A stretch of DNA of 64,000 bases from the NCBI GenBank assembly GCA_944332995.1, contig CALVKR010000001.1:226779-290778 (forward strand), read 5' to 3'. Of the stretch, positions 36,599 to 44,346 are shown piece by piece. A program made the translations under genes and the position numbers. Numbering within the stretch: position 1 is the stretch's first letter; each line of letters begins with the position of its first letter. Below the pieces are notes generated by a model. The model made no database searches. It was not told where the DNA came from and saw nothing but the letters and a program-made list of their open reading frames with translations. This stretch comes from an uncultured Clostridia bacterium. Lineage in GTDB: Bacteria > Bacillota > Clostridia > Christensenellales > CAG-917.

Positions 36599-38446
36599 CT
36601 ATTCTTCAATGCGTAATGAATGATAAATCTTTTCTTTCTGCTTCTCAAATCTGTTTTTTAGATATTTTATATATTCTTCTTCTAATACCATAGAATCCCC
36701 CTTTTCATATGGCAAATAAATAAAATCAAAATCTTGCATTTTTGTAAAACTATATTTTTTTTCTATTTCACCTATTGGCATAGTTATAGCAACATCTTCG
36801 TAAATGGTTTTATCCTTCTTCTGCCTATTAATACCTGCGGGCAAGTAACACAAATTAGCGATATGAGTAACTGGCAAACCTTTAGTACAGTTTGTCCTAC
36901 TTATTAAGGATTCCATATGTTTTTTGGTTGCTAAATGTTCAATGTCAAAATAGACACTTGAACAATTATCTAGTACGGTGAATATATCTATATAAATACA
37001 ATTCAATAATAATTTATCCGCATTCTCTGGCGTCTTGAATTTTTTGGTTTGCCTATTAAATAGTCTATTTTCAAAATAACCATTAAGCAAACTTTCCCAT
37101 TGGTTTTTTTCGAGTTCTTCTGCAAAAGCCCTATCTTTTACAGAAGAATACATTTTGCCTATTCCTCCATCATGCCATTCATTGCGTACTATGCCAAAAA
37201 TATAATGAGATAATAGGTTTTTTCTTATTTTTTCCTTTTTCCCCTCCCAATCAGGGCGTTTGTCGCTCAGGTCTTCAATATTGTACATTTCTCTAAAAGT
37301 AAAAGCAATTAAGGCTAAAATTAAATATTTAGGATGTAAATATTTAATTTTTCCTCTACTGTTTCCTCTAAATGTGCATATCGGTGCAAGTGTTGCATTG
37401 ACAAATTCTATTGCTTCATTTATTCTCCGGTTAAGTTGATTAAGATTTATATTCCTTACTCGAATCGTATCCGCTAAATTTTCAATGTTTTTAGCATTGT
37501 TAATACATGCGTCAACAAGTTCAAAACCTATTTCTGTTACCTCATCATCATTTTTTTGTTTTTCTAAATTCAAAAAATTATATTTTTTGATTATAGTTTT
37601 ACCAAAACCAAAGAGAAATTCAAATGCCGTTAACTTTTTTTGTTGTCTTATTTTATTACTATCATATTCTTCTATTGTATAGTTATCCAATGCTAAAATA
37701 TCATATTTTCTAATTACAGCTTCTATAATTTCGCTATCAGAAATAGGATATTGCTTCAAATCCCAAACAGCAGCAAATATTTCGTAATCAGTCAATTGCT
37801 CACCTTGCTTGTTTATCCTTCTAAAAATATCATTAAGGTACTCATAATTATCTGTATAAACTACAACAGGAATTTCTGTTTGTTTAATACTTTCAAATTC
37901 CTGTTTATATTCTGTATACCAAGGCTTTAATATGTCCTTTAATTGTTTTGTTATGGTGCGATAATTGTTTTCATTTGTTCCGCACATTTTTTCATAAAGA
38001 GCGTCGACAATATCGCCAGCTTCGATTTCATCAAAAGTTTTATGCTGTGCAATAAAATCCAAAATGGCTACGTTAATAGCGTTGTTGATAGTAATATTTT
38101 CATTTTCGGGAAAGAATGTCTGCCTGCATTTATCTAAAACAGGTTTTTCAATATCTTTAAGATTTTCTCGTAATGTTGGATTTAATATATATTCACATAC
38201 TGTAGAACTGCGTTGTAAACCATCAACAACGGAATAAGTTTTGTCCGCTTTCTCTGCAAATAACAAAGTCCCAACTGGATACCCTAAAAGCAAAGATTCA
38301 ATAAATTTATCCCTCTTATTCTTGTCCCAACGACGCCCACGCTGAAAAATAGGTATTATAATTTTTCTGTCTTCGCTATCTTTTCCTTTCATTGCGTGCG
38401 CTATATCATTTAAAGACCAACTCTCACATTTGTATTTCCGATTCAT
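36599..38446 (-). CDS. DUF262 protein with C-terminal HNH-like (DUF1524-type) domain
   Basis: A 615-residue protein of the GmrSD-like group. The N-terminal DUF262 (ParB-like NTPase) part has IPIFQRGRRWDKNKRDKFIESLLLG and the signature SVVDGLQRSST, and later NDIFRRINKQGEQLTDYEIF. The C-terminal part carries a His-Asn-Asn nuclease pattern: DIEHLATKK, IANLCYL and NRQKKDKTI. Fused DUF262-DUF1524 proteins act as type IV restriction enzymes against modified phage DNA or as partners of DNA phosphorothioation. No dnd/ssp or modification gene is next to it. I start at the ATG at 38446, after AGGAATGAT. It is AT-rich and flanked on both sides by tRNA-derived repeats, so it looks inserted. Confidence 0.82.
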   Translation of the reverse strand: MNRKYKCESWSLNDIAHAMKGKDSEDRKIIIPIFQRGRRWDKNKRDKFIESLLLGYPVGTLLFAEKADKTYSVVDGLQRSSTVCEYILNPTLRENLKDIEKPVLDKCRQTFFPENENITINNAINVAILDFIAQHKTFDEIEAGDIVDALYEKMCGTNENNYRTITKQLKDILKPWYTEYKQEFESIKQTEIPVVVYTDNYEYLNDIFRRINKQGEQLTDYEIFAAVWDLKQYPISDSEIIEAVIRKYDILALDNYTIEEYDSNKIRQQKKLTAFEFLFGFGKTIIKKYNFLNLEKQKNDDEVTEIGFELVDACINNAKNIENLADTIRVRNINLNQLNRRINEAIEFVNATLAPICTFRGNSRGKIKYLHPKYLILALIAFTFREMYNIEDLSDKRPDWEGKKEKIRKNLLSHYIFGIVRNEWHDGGIGKMYSSVKDRAFAEELEKNQWESLLNGYFENRLFNRQTKKFKTPENADKLLLNCIYIDIFTVLDNCSSVYFDIEHLATKKHMESLISRTNCTKGLPVTHIANLCYLPAGINRQKKDKTIYEDVAITMPIGEIEKKYSFTKMQDFDFIYLPYEKGDSMVLEEEYIKYLKNRFEKQKEKIYHSLRIEE

Positions 38447-38625
38447 ATCATTCCTCATGAATGTAGATTTGTGTTTATTATAACATATTTTTAATAAAAC
38501 TCAATAATATTTTGGAATTTAAAAGCACACCTGATATAACAAGTGGCTCGGCTACGCCTCGCCTTTTTGATCCTTATCGAGACATAAAAAGCAGCGGATT
38601 TTACTCGGTACCTTTTTATGTAATA

Positions 38626-38740
38626 GAGACAACAGGGCTCGCCAACAGCGAGCATTTAAATGCGAGCGTGCAGTGTGACCGAGGTCACTACTTGTGCGAA
38701 GCACAAGACTGTTTGCAAAGCAAACAGTGGTTCGAGCCCT
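38626..38740. repeat. Palindromic tRNA-3'-end element, copy A
   Basis: A ~115-nt element nearly identical to 39153-39267. Read on the minus strand it begins GGGCTCGAACCACTG, passes through hairpins GTTTGC/GCAAAC, CTTGTGC/GCACAAG, GTGACC/GGTCAC and GCTCGC/GCGAGC, and ends GAGCCCTGTTGTCTC, the 3' end of tRNA-Val. Here the terminal CCA is lost. The short open frames crossing it are not genes. Confidence 0.8.
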
Positions 38741-38783
38741 CATTAACGGCTATTAAACAAATCCTTTACGCCATAGGCGTTAC

Positions 38784-38883
38784 CCGAAAAAGCGGCAGCT
38801 TTTGAGGAAAAGGAGCCGTAGGCGTAAAAATAAACGGCAAGCATTTATGCTTGCCGTGATAAATGTCGCCTTACGGCGACGCA
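38784..38883 (-). terminator. Copy of the tRNA-Arg terminator unit
   Basis: Two hairpins (GTCGCC/GGCGAC and CGGCAAGCAT/ATGCTTGCCG) followed on the minus strand by TTTATTTTTACG repeat almost exactly the sequence that follows tRNA-Arg at 42151-42228. A partial third copy is at 41864-41940. In front of it stands a tRNA-like 3' end with no tRNA body. Confidence 0.75.
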
Positions 38884-38884
38884 T

Positions 38885-39094
38885 TGGTGGAGTGGGCAGG
38901 GCTCGCCAACAGCGAGCAAAATCGTTTGCGAGCGTTTATACTCAATTCCGAAAAAGCGACAGCTTTTGAGGAGAAGGAGGAGTAAGCGGAAAAAGCGAGA
39001 TTTTGAAAAAATCGAAGCAAGTAGCTTCGCTCCGACGCCGTCACTACTTGTGCAAAGCACAAGACTGTTTGCAAAGCAAACAAAGTTCGAGCCC
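38885..39094. repeat. Palindromic element with a tRNA 3' end (CCCACTCCACCA), copy B
   Basis: On the minus strand the element starts GGGCTCGAAC, runs through hairpins CTTGTGC/GCACAAG, GTTTGC/GCAAAC and GAAGC/GCTTC, and ends GGCGAGCCCTGCCCACTCCACCA. This is a T-arm half plus an acceptor 3' strand of a tRNA other than Val. It is followed directly by a tRNA-Arg-type terminator. No cloverleaf can be drawn. Confidence 0.7.
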
Positions 39095-39115
39095 TTTTAA
39101 AAAATATTTTTAAAA

Positions 39116-39149
39116 TAAAAACCTAAACCGAAACGGTTTAGGTTTTTTG
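39116..39149 (-). terminator. Terminator behind palindromic element C
   Basis: Perfect stem AAAACCTAAACCG/CGGTTTAGGTTTT with an AAA loop and flanking T run, placed exactly where a tRNA terminator would be: immediately after the CCA of the tRNA-like end at 39148. Confidence 0.85.
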
Positions 39150-39267
39150 GTGGAGACAACAGGGCTCGCCAACAGCGAGCATTTAAATGCGAGCGTGCAG
39201 TGTGACCGAGGTCACTACTTGTGCGAAGCACAAGACTGTTTGCAAAGCAAACAGTGGTTCGAGCCCT
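39148..39267. repeat. Palindromic tRNA-3'-end element, copy C (with CCA)
   Basis: Near-identical to copy A (38626-38740), but retaining the full tRNA-Val 3' end GTCTCCACCA on the minus strand. Five consecutive short hairpins replace the tRNA body upstream of the T-arm half GAGCCC. It is sandwiched between two intrinsic terminators. Confidence 0.8.
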
Positions 39268-39283
39268 TTTATTTTTGTAATGA

Positions 39284-39308
39284 AAAACAGCTACTATGTA
39301 GCTGTTTT
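39284..39308 (-). terminator. Terminator of the tRNA-Val pair
   Basis: Stem AAAACAGCTAC/GTAGCTGTTTT followed by TTTTT on the minus strand, two bases after the CCA of tRNA-Val(CAC). The same 52-nt block is duplicated at 36455-36506. Confidence 0.88.
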
Positions 39309-39309
39309 G

Positions 39310-39386
39310 TGGTGGAGACAACAGGGCTCGAACCTGTGACCTCTTGCATGTGAAGCAAGCGCTCTAACCAACTGAGCTATGCCTCC
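39310..39386 (-). tRNA. tRNA-Val (anticodon CAC)
   Basis: A 77-nt cloverleaf with encoded CCA. Acceptor GGAGGCA/TGTCTCC, D-arm GCTC/GAGC, anticodon stem CTTGC/GCAAG with loop TTCACAT (anticodon CAC, reading GUG), and T-arm ACAGG-TTCGAGC-CCTGT. It is the second tRNA of a pair transcribed from the promoter upstream of tRNA-Val(GAC). Confidence 0.95.
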
Positions 39387-39520
39387 TTATTAAAAAACTG
39401 AGCCTTGCCCAGTCAAAGATGTTGGACCCCGCCAGGCTAGTGGCGGGTTTAGTAGGCAAGAGAATATCATCAGATTAAACGGTTCTTCTCTTGTAAAATA
39501 CTTGCTAACAAAGTTAGCTT

Positions 39521-39597
<77 letters not shown>

Positions 39598-39606
39598 GTT
39601 GAAAAT

Positions 39607-39635
39607 ATAATACAACAAAAAACAGAATTTAACAA
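39607..39635 (-). promoter_or_regulatory. Promoter of the tRNA-Val pair
   Basis: On the minus strand TTGTTA (39635-39630), a 17-nt spacer and TATTAT (39612-39607) place the start site a few bases before the mature tRNA 5' end at 39597. Confidence 0.7.
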
Positions 39636-39732
39636 CTGTTTTAAAGCATTTAGTTTTTAAAATTTATTTTTATGTTTTACGTTCGGACGAATTTTTTAAT
39701 ATCCGCAAAGAAAAAAAACACACTTGTCTAAT

Positions 39733-40686
39733 TTATTCGTATAAATCTTTGGTCTTTTTATTTTTCGGTTTTTTTATTGCGGACAGATATTTGAGTTTTG
39801 GCAGAACAAAAGCGAGAGCCACGTTTAGTATGGCAAAAATGGCTATCATGGCAATGAGGACGTAAACCATTATATCCGCACCTATCTTATTGCCGAAGAA
39901 GTCGAGGTTTATCGAATAGGCGTCTTGGAGCGCTTCTTTGTGGTAAGGCGCAATCTCCCCTATCCTGTCGAGCGCTCCCGACATAAACAGACTGCGGAAC
40001 ACGCCGGCGCTATAAGTGCCGGGGATAAACAACACGATATACTGCACTGCTTGAGGATACATACCTATGGGCATATATGCGCCGATTAAAAATCCGCTGA
40101 AGGCGCTGAGTATTCCGACAAGCGCCGAGTGTGCGTTGACGGTTTTGACGAAACCGCAAATGGCTGTGGTAACGAGCGTGGAAGAAACAACGGAAAGGAT
40201 AACCATTCCTATGATTCCGAACGCCTGAGATGCGGAAAGATACCACCCCGTAATGGCAACGTAGATAAACACTATGACGAGCAATATAAAGCAGATTATC
40301 ATAGTTACGGTGAAATTGTAGATATAATAACTAAGATTTATAACCCATCTTTTTACGGGGCTTGAATAGAGGTCGTCGAGGGCTCCGCACTCTTTATCCG
40401 ACAATACGACGTTGTATGCCGAAAAAGATACCGTTATGCAGGCAACGGACACGACGCCGGCGAGCATCCAGCCGTCTATAAATGACTTTATAAGGTCTCT
40501 TGAGACACCCGTTCCTTTGAGCGTAGCCTCTACGGAGCTGACCTGCATATCGCCGAGAAAAAGGAAATAGAGAAGCAAAATTATAATGGGCGCAAGTATG
40601 GAAAAGAATACCGACGCTTTGTCTTTTAAAAATATTTTTATTTCACGACCTATCAGATTGCCGAGACACACGAAATCGTTTTTCAT
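39733..40686 (-). CDS. ABC-2 type exporter permease
   Basis: A 317-residue membrane subunit of a drug- or polymer-type exporter. It has a first helix near residue 30 (VFFSILAPIIILLLYFLFL), an extracytoplasmic loop, then five further helices in the ABC-2 arrangement (VVSVACITVSFSAYNVVLSDKECGALDDLYSSPVKR and GIMGMVILSV-like segments). KKTKDLYE closes a basic tail. The preceding ATPase gene overlaps by four bases, so the two form one transporter. Similar DrrAB-type systems export antibiotics, bacteriocins or lipids; nothing nearby fixes the cargo. The tRNA-Val genes follow on the same strand with their own promoter. Confidence 0.9.
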   Translation of the reverse strand: MKNDFVCLGNLIGREIKIFLKDKASVFFSILAPIIILLLYFLFLGDMQVSSVEATLKGTGVSRDLIKSFIDGWMLAGVVSVACITVSFSAYNVVLSDKECGALDDLYSSPVKRWVINLSYYIYNFTVTMIICFILLVIVFIYVAITGWYLSASQAFGIIGMVILSVVSSTLVTTAICGFVKTVNAHSALVGILSAFSGFLIGAYMPIGMYPQAVQYIVLFIPGTYSAGVFRSLFMSGALDRIGEIAPYHKEALQDAYSINLDFFGNKIGADIMVYVLIAMIAIFAILNVALAFVLPKLKYLSAIKKPKNKKTKDLYE

Positions 40687-41594
40687 TTTTCACCGCCCAA
40701 TTTTTTGCCCGTCACGTTTAAGAAGACGTCGTCCATATCGCCTTTAATTATTTCAAAATCGTTTAAGATATTGCCGTGCGACAAAACAAACTCTTTGGCC
40801 TCGACGCTCGAAGCCACCTTTACCTTGTAGAAGTTGTCTACATAGCTGTATTCGTAGCCTGCCAAACTTTTTTCGACAGTTTCATTTTTCGGATAATAAA
40901 TTTTGATATAATCGCTTGAATATTTATCTTTAAGTCTGACGGGCGAGCCTTCCGCTATTATCTTTCCGCTGTCGATTATGACGACGGTATCAGCTTTTGC
41001 CGTTTCCTCCATGTAATGCGTGGTTAAAAAAACGGTCATACCGGTCTCGTTTTTGACGTTTGAAATTATCTCCCAAACCGTCTTTCTCGTCTGAGGGTCC
41101 AGCCCCGTCGTCGGCTCGTCCAAAATGAGAATCTTGGGGCGGTTGATGAGCGCCCTTGCTATATCCACCCTGCGGCGCTGTCCCCCGCTGAGCTTGCCGT
41201 ATTCCCTGCCCTTTATCTCATCGAGCGAAAAAACTTCGCTGAGCTCGGCAAAACGCTTTTTCCACGCCTCGCCGTATATTCCGTAATAGGACGCCCGTAT
41301 CTTGAGATTGTCCTTTACGCTGAGTCTTTTATCGAGGACGTATCCTTGAAAAACAATTCCTATCTTCGAGCGAATTTCGGACGCTTGCTTATCGATATTC
41401 AATCCGTCCACGAAAACTTCGCCCTCATCCTTTAACAGGAGAGTGCTAATAATGTTTATCGTGGTGCTTTTGCCCGCGCCGTTTTCGCCCAAAAAGGCAA
41501 ACAAACTGCCCTCTTTGACTTTAAAACTTATGTCGTCCACAGCCTTGACGGTGCCGAACGATTTTTTCAATCCGTTGATTTCAATAGCGTTCAT
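40683..41594 (-). CDS. ABC transporter ATPase (DrrA-like)
   Basis: ATP-binding subunit of the ABC-2 exporter encoded with it. In 303 residues: Walker A LGENGAGKST, Q-loop IGIVFQGYVL, signature LSGGQRRR, Walker B ILILDEPTTGLD and the His loop TTHYMEE. The C-terminal ~80 residues form the extra domain typical of DrrA/CcmA-type exporters. GGGTGG lies before the ATG, and the stop overlaps the permease start by four bases. No regulator or precursor peptide is visible next to it. Confidence 0.93.
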   Translation of the reverse strand: MNAIEINGLKKSFGTVKAVDDISFKVKEGSLFAFLGENGAGKSTTINIISTLLLKDEGEVFVDGLNIDKQASEIRSKIGIVFQGYVLDKRLSVKDNLKIRASYYGIYGEAWKKRFAELSEVFSLDEIKGREYGKLSGGQRRRVDIARALINRPKILILDEPTTGLDPQTRKTVWEIISNVKNETGMTVFLTTHYMEETAKADTVVIIDSGKIIAEGSPVRLKDKYSSDYIKIYYPKNETVEKSLAGYEYSYVDNFYKVKVASSVEAKEFVLSHGNILNDFEIIKGDMDDVFLNVTGKKLGGEK

Positions 41595-41722
41595 ATACCA
41601 CCCGATAAAATCTTATCATAGCTCAAAAGATAAAGCAACTATTATTTTCTTCACACCTGTCCTTTTTAAACTCAAAATCGTTTACGGTTTATGTTTGACC
41701 TAAAATTTCAGGCAATAAAAAA

Positions 41723-42022
41723 GGCAATCATTTATCCTTGCCGTGTTAAATATCGCTTTAATAGTTTATACCCTTTCCAGAACGAGCAGAAGGGTTGCAG
41801 ATTGCCCCCTTACAAGTGAGAGGACAAAGAAGTATCCTATAATACTCAACCGCCTTTCCTATCCCCGAAAAAGCGGCAGCTTTTGAGGTAAAGGAGCCGT
41901 AGGCGTAAAAATAAACGGCAAGCATTTATCCTTACCGTGTTAAATATCGCTTTAATAGTTTATACCCTTTCCAGAACGAGCAGAAAAGTTGCAATTGCCC
42001 CCTTACAAGTGAGAGGACAAGG
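41723..42022. repeat. Pair of ~106-nt direct repeats in a tRNA-flanking spacer
   Basis: The unit at 41723-41828 recurs at 41917-42022 with few changes: a GGCAA..TTGCC hairpin, a TTAAATATCGCTTTAATAG stretch, CCCTTTCCAGAACGAGCAG, and TTGCCCCCTTACAAGTGAG. Between the copies lies a third CCGAAAAAGCGGCAGC/GGAGCCGTAGGCG unit, also present at ~38784. There is no reading frame. The spacer 41595-42229 otherwise holds nothing I can name. Confidence 0.75.
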
Positions 42023-42169
42023 GAGTTTACTATCCCGTAAATGACCGAAGTCCGAACACAAAGTAAGAAAATCCTTTTCTCTATACCGATAATTCTATTG
42101 CCCCATTCAGTTAATCATTTTACTACAACTCGTCAAAACTGCGTTTTGACGAAAAAGGAGCCGTAGGCG

Positions 42170-42202
42170 TAAAAATAAACGGCAAGCATTTATGCTTGCC
42201 GT
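42170..42202 (-). terminator. Terminator of tRNA-Arg
   Basis: Stem ACGGCAAGCAT/ATGCTTGCCGT followed by TTTATTTTT on the minus strand, preceded by a GTCGCC/GGCGAC hairpin directly after the CCA. Copies of this unit occur at ~38784-38883 and ~41864-41940. Confidence 0.85.
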
Positions 42203-42229
42203 GTTAAGTGTCGCCTTACGGCGACGCCA

Positions 42230-42306
42230 TGGTGCGTCATAAGGGATTCGAACCCCTGACCTTTGCGTCCGTAGCGCAACGCTCTATCCAGCTGAGCTAA
42301 TGGCGC
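42230..42306 (-). tRNA. tRNA-Arg (anticodon ACG)
   Basis: A 77-nt cloverleaf with encoded CCA. Anticodon stem TTGCG/CGCAA, loop CTACGGA (anticodon ACG, normally edited to ICG), D-arm GCTC/GAGC, T-loop TTCGAAT. The acceptor stem GCGCCAT/ATGACGC has a C-A mismatch at pair 4-69, which is unusual for a functional tRNA. Confidence 0.93.
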
Positions 42307-42320
42307 ATTTGACTTTAAAT

Positions 42321-42349
42321 ATTATAAGAACTTTTGAAATGTTTGTCAA
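42321..42349 (-). promoter_or_regulatory. Consensus promoter of tRNA-Arg
   Basis: TTGACA (42349-42344), a 17-nt spacer and TATAAT (42326-42321) on the minus strand: a perfect sigma-A consensus 14 nt before the mature tRNA 5' end. Confidence 0.85.
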
Positions 42350-42591
42350 CTGTTTGCATTTATTTGTTGCAAGGTGTAAAGATAAGTTTTTGACTGAAAA
42401 ATGCCGAAATTTATTGACGGACAAAACGGTATTTTTCCCTATCCTTAAAAATAAGCTGAAAATAAAAAAACAATGCCTTAGCATTGTTAATTTATCTTTA
42501 TCAAGTTTATCTTTTTGCGCCCCGTTTCGATTTATAATGCCGACAAAAACAAGAGAAAAGTTTTTGCGGACATAGCACGAACGGATAAATA

Positions 42592-42720
42592 TCAGTCAAA
42601 AAGTCTTTCGATTTTTCTTATAAAGCTCTTTTTACTCGACTGCTTCATTTCATTTTTGCAAATAAGATAGCTTGTTGCAACGGCACCTAACGCCACTCCG
42701 AGAAATAAACTGTTTTTCAT
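42592..42720 (-). CDS. 42-residue membrane peptide downstream of nifU
   Basis: A short frame preceded by a perfect AGGAGG (spacing 5) encodes a 42-residue peptide. A hydrophobic N-terminal segment (SLFLGVALGAVATSYLIC) is followed by a basic tail (KKSFIRKIERLF). It follows nifU on the same strand after 66 nt. The shape fits a single-span membrane protein with a cytoplasmic amphipathic end, like small YtxH-type anchors; no family is assigned. The strong ribosome site is the main reason to accept it. Confidence 0.65.
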   Translation of the reverse strand: MKNSLFLGVALGAVATSYLICKNEMKQSSKKSFIRKIERLFD

Positions 42721-42786
42721 AAACGCCTCCTACCTTATTATGTGTAAAAAGCGTCCTAAATTTATGCCAAAAAATGTAAGCTGAAG

Positions 42787-43164
42787 CTATTTGTTTTCCG
42801 CTTTCTTTTTTTCGTAGTCCTCTATTGCAAGTCCGATAGCTTCTTCTGCCAAAACCGAACAGTGTATTTTTTGAGCGGGAAGACCGCCGAGCGCTTCGAT
42901 AACGTCGGAATTGGTGATTTTTTTGGCCTCTTCGATAGTCTTGCCTATAATCATACTTGTCGCCATGGAGCTTGAAGCCACAGCCGCAGTGCAACCGAAC
43001 GTCTTGAATTTAGCATCCTTTATGATACCGTCTTCGATTTTGAGAGTGATTTGCATTATATCGCCGCAAACCTCGTTGCCCACGGTGCCTATTGCGTCGT
43101 AATTTTCTATCTCGCCCACGTTGCGGGGATTTCTGAACTCGTTTATGACTTTTTCGTTATACAT
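42787..43164 (-). CDS. nifU: NifU/IscU-type Fe-S cluster scaffold
   Basis: Scaffold on which [2Fe-2S] clusters are assembled from sulfur supplied by the desulfurase. The 125-residue protein has the N-terminal YNEKVINEFRNPRNVG, then Cys in GNEVCGDIM, Cys in FKTFGCTAAVASSSM and Cys in KIHCSVLAEEAI: the three cluster ligands. It lacks the C-terminal domains of long NifU, as usual outside nitrogen fixers. It overlaps the nifS stop by 8 nt, so the two are translated together, giving the minimal NifSU system typical of Clostridia. Confidence 0.96.
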   Translation of the reverse strand: MYNEKVINEFRNPRNVGEIENYDAIGTVGNEVCGDIMQITLKIEDGIIKDAKFKTFGCTAAVASSSMATSMIIGKTIEEAKKITNSDVIEALGGLPAQKIHCSVLAEEAIGLAIEDYEKKKAENK

Positions 43165-44335
43165 ATTCCTTTTTCTCCTTGTCCTGCTTGAAAAGCGGTG
43201 ACATTTGTCTTAATCTGTTTACTTCATCTGCCAAAATTTCAACGGTTTTATCCACTTCTTCAACGGTGTTATGCTTTCCGAAACTAAACCGTATCGTGCC
43301 GTGAGCCGTTCCTACGGGAACGCCTATTGCCATGAGCGTTCTGCTCGGCTCAAGCGAGCCTGACGAACAAGCCGAGCCGCTTGAAGCGCATACGCCTCTT
43401 AAATCGAGCGAGAACAAAATTGATTCACCCTCGATAAACCTGAAAGAGAATGAGGCGTTATTGGGAAGACGGTCGTGTCTTGGACCGTTGTATTTTATCA
43501 TTTCTATTTTGCTCTCCACCGCCGAGACGAATCTGTCTCTTAACGAAGAAACGTATTTTGCGTTCTCGTCAATCTGAGCGCACGCTTTGACCAGGGCTTT
43601 TGCCATTCCCACAACACCCGGGACGTTTGTCGTGCCGCCTCGTTTAGACCTTTCCTGCTCTCCGCCCGAGATGAGCTTTTCGATTTTTACTCCGTTGCGG
43701 ATATACAGCGCGCCCACGCCTTTTGGTCCGTAAAACTTGTGCGAGGAGATTGACATAAGGTCAACGCCGAGGTCTTTGACGTCAAGCTTTAGAGAGCCTG
43801 CCGCCTGAACGGCGTCGGTGTGAAATAGCACGCCTCTTTCGTGAGCGACGGCGCAAAGCTCCTTTATAGGCTCGATAGTGCCTATCTCGTTATTTGCAAA
43901 CATTATTGAAACAAGAATAGTGTCATCCTTTATTGCGTTTTTCAGAGTGTCTGACGATACAAAGCCTTCGCTGTCCACATCGAGATAAGTTACTTCAAAT
44001 CCGAGAGTTTCAAGCTGTTTGCAGGACGCATAAATTGCCGAGTGCTCGATTTTGCTGGTAATGATATGCCTGCCTTTGTCTTTATGCGCCAAGGCTACTC
44101 CCTTGAGCGCCCAGTTATCCGCTTCCGTTCCGCCAGAGGTAAAATATATCTCCGACGGCTTGGCGTTGATACAGCCTGCTATCTCCTCTCTTGCCTTAAT
44201 GACGGCGCTTGCCGCCTTCTGACCGTAAGTGTGTTGCGAATTTGCGTTTCCGAAATCCTCCGAAAAGAAAGGGAGCATTTCGTTTAAAACTTCTTTATCT
44301 AGCGGCGTAGTTGCCGCATGATCTAAATATATCAT
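43157..44335 (-). CDS. nifS: Cysteine desulfurase (NifS/IscS)
   Basis: PLP enzyme releasing sulfur from cysteine for Fe-S clusters and thio-tRNAs. Motifs: YLDHAATTPLD at the start, TSGGTEADNWALKG, the PLP-lysine in SISSHKFYGPKG, and the mobile Cys loop GVCASSGSACSSG with the catalytic Cys. About 392 residues is the normal length. I prefer the ATG at 44335 (MIYLDHAATT) because GAGG sits eight bases before it; 44341 is two codons longer. It lies between proA and nifU on one strand. Confidence 0.96.
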   Translation of the reverse strand: MIYLDHAATTPLDKEVLNEMLPFFSEDFGNANSQHTYGQKAASAVIKAREEIAGCINAKPSEIYFTSGGTEADNWALKGVALAHKDKGRHIITSKIEHSAIYASCKQLETLGFEVTYLDVDSEGFVSSDTLKNAIKDDTILVSIMFANNEIGTIEPIKELCAVAHERGVLFHTDAVQAAGSLKLDVKDLGVDLMSISSHKFYGPKGVGALYIRNGVKIEKLISGGEQERSKRGGTTNVPGVVGMAKALVKACAQIDENAKYVSSLRDRFVSAVESKIEMIKYNGPRHDRLPNNASFSFRFIEGESILFSLDLRGVCASSGSACSSGSLEPSRTLMAIGVPVGTAHGTIRFSFGKHNTVEEVDKTVEILADEVNRLRQMSPLFKQDKEKKEYV

Positions 44336-44346
44336 AGCCATTGCCT

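Noticed and set aside
38512..39353. Short frames with identical peptides (for example from 38512 and 39147)
   Set aside because: They translate the palindromic tRNA-derived elements and recur because the DNA repeats; not genes.
42650..42994. 114-residue basic frame overlapping nifU
   Set aside because: Same strand but different frame inside nifU, with no motif; the real small gene nearby is 42592-42720.
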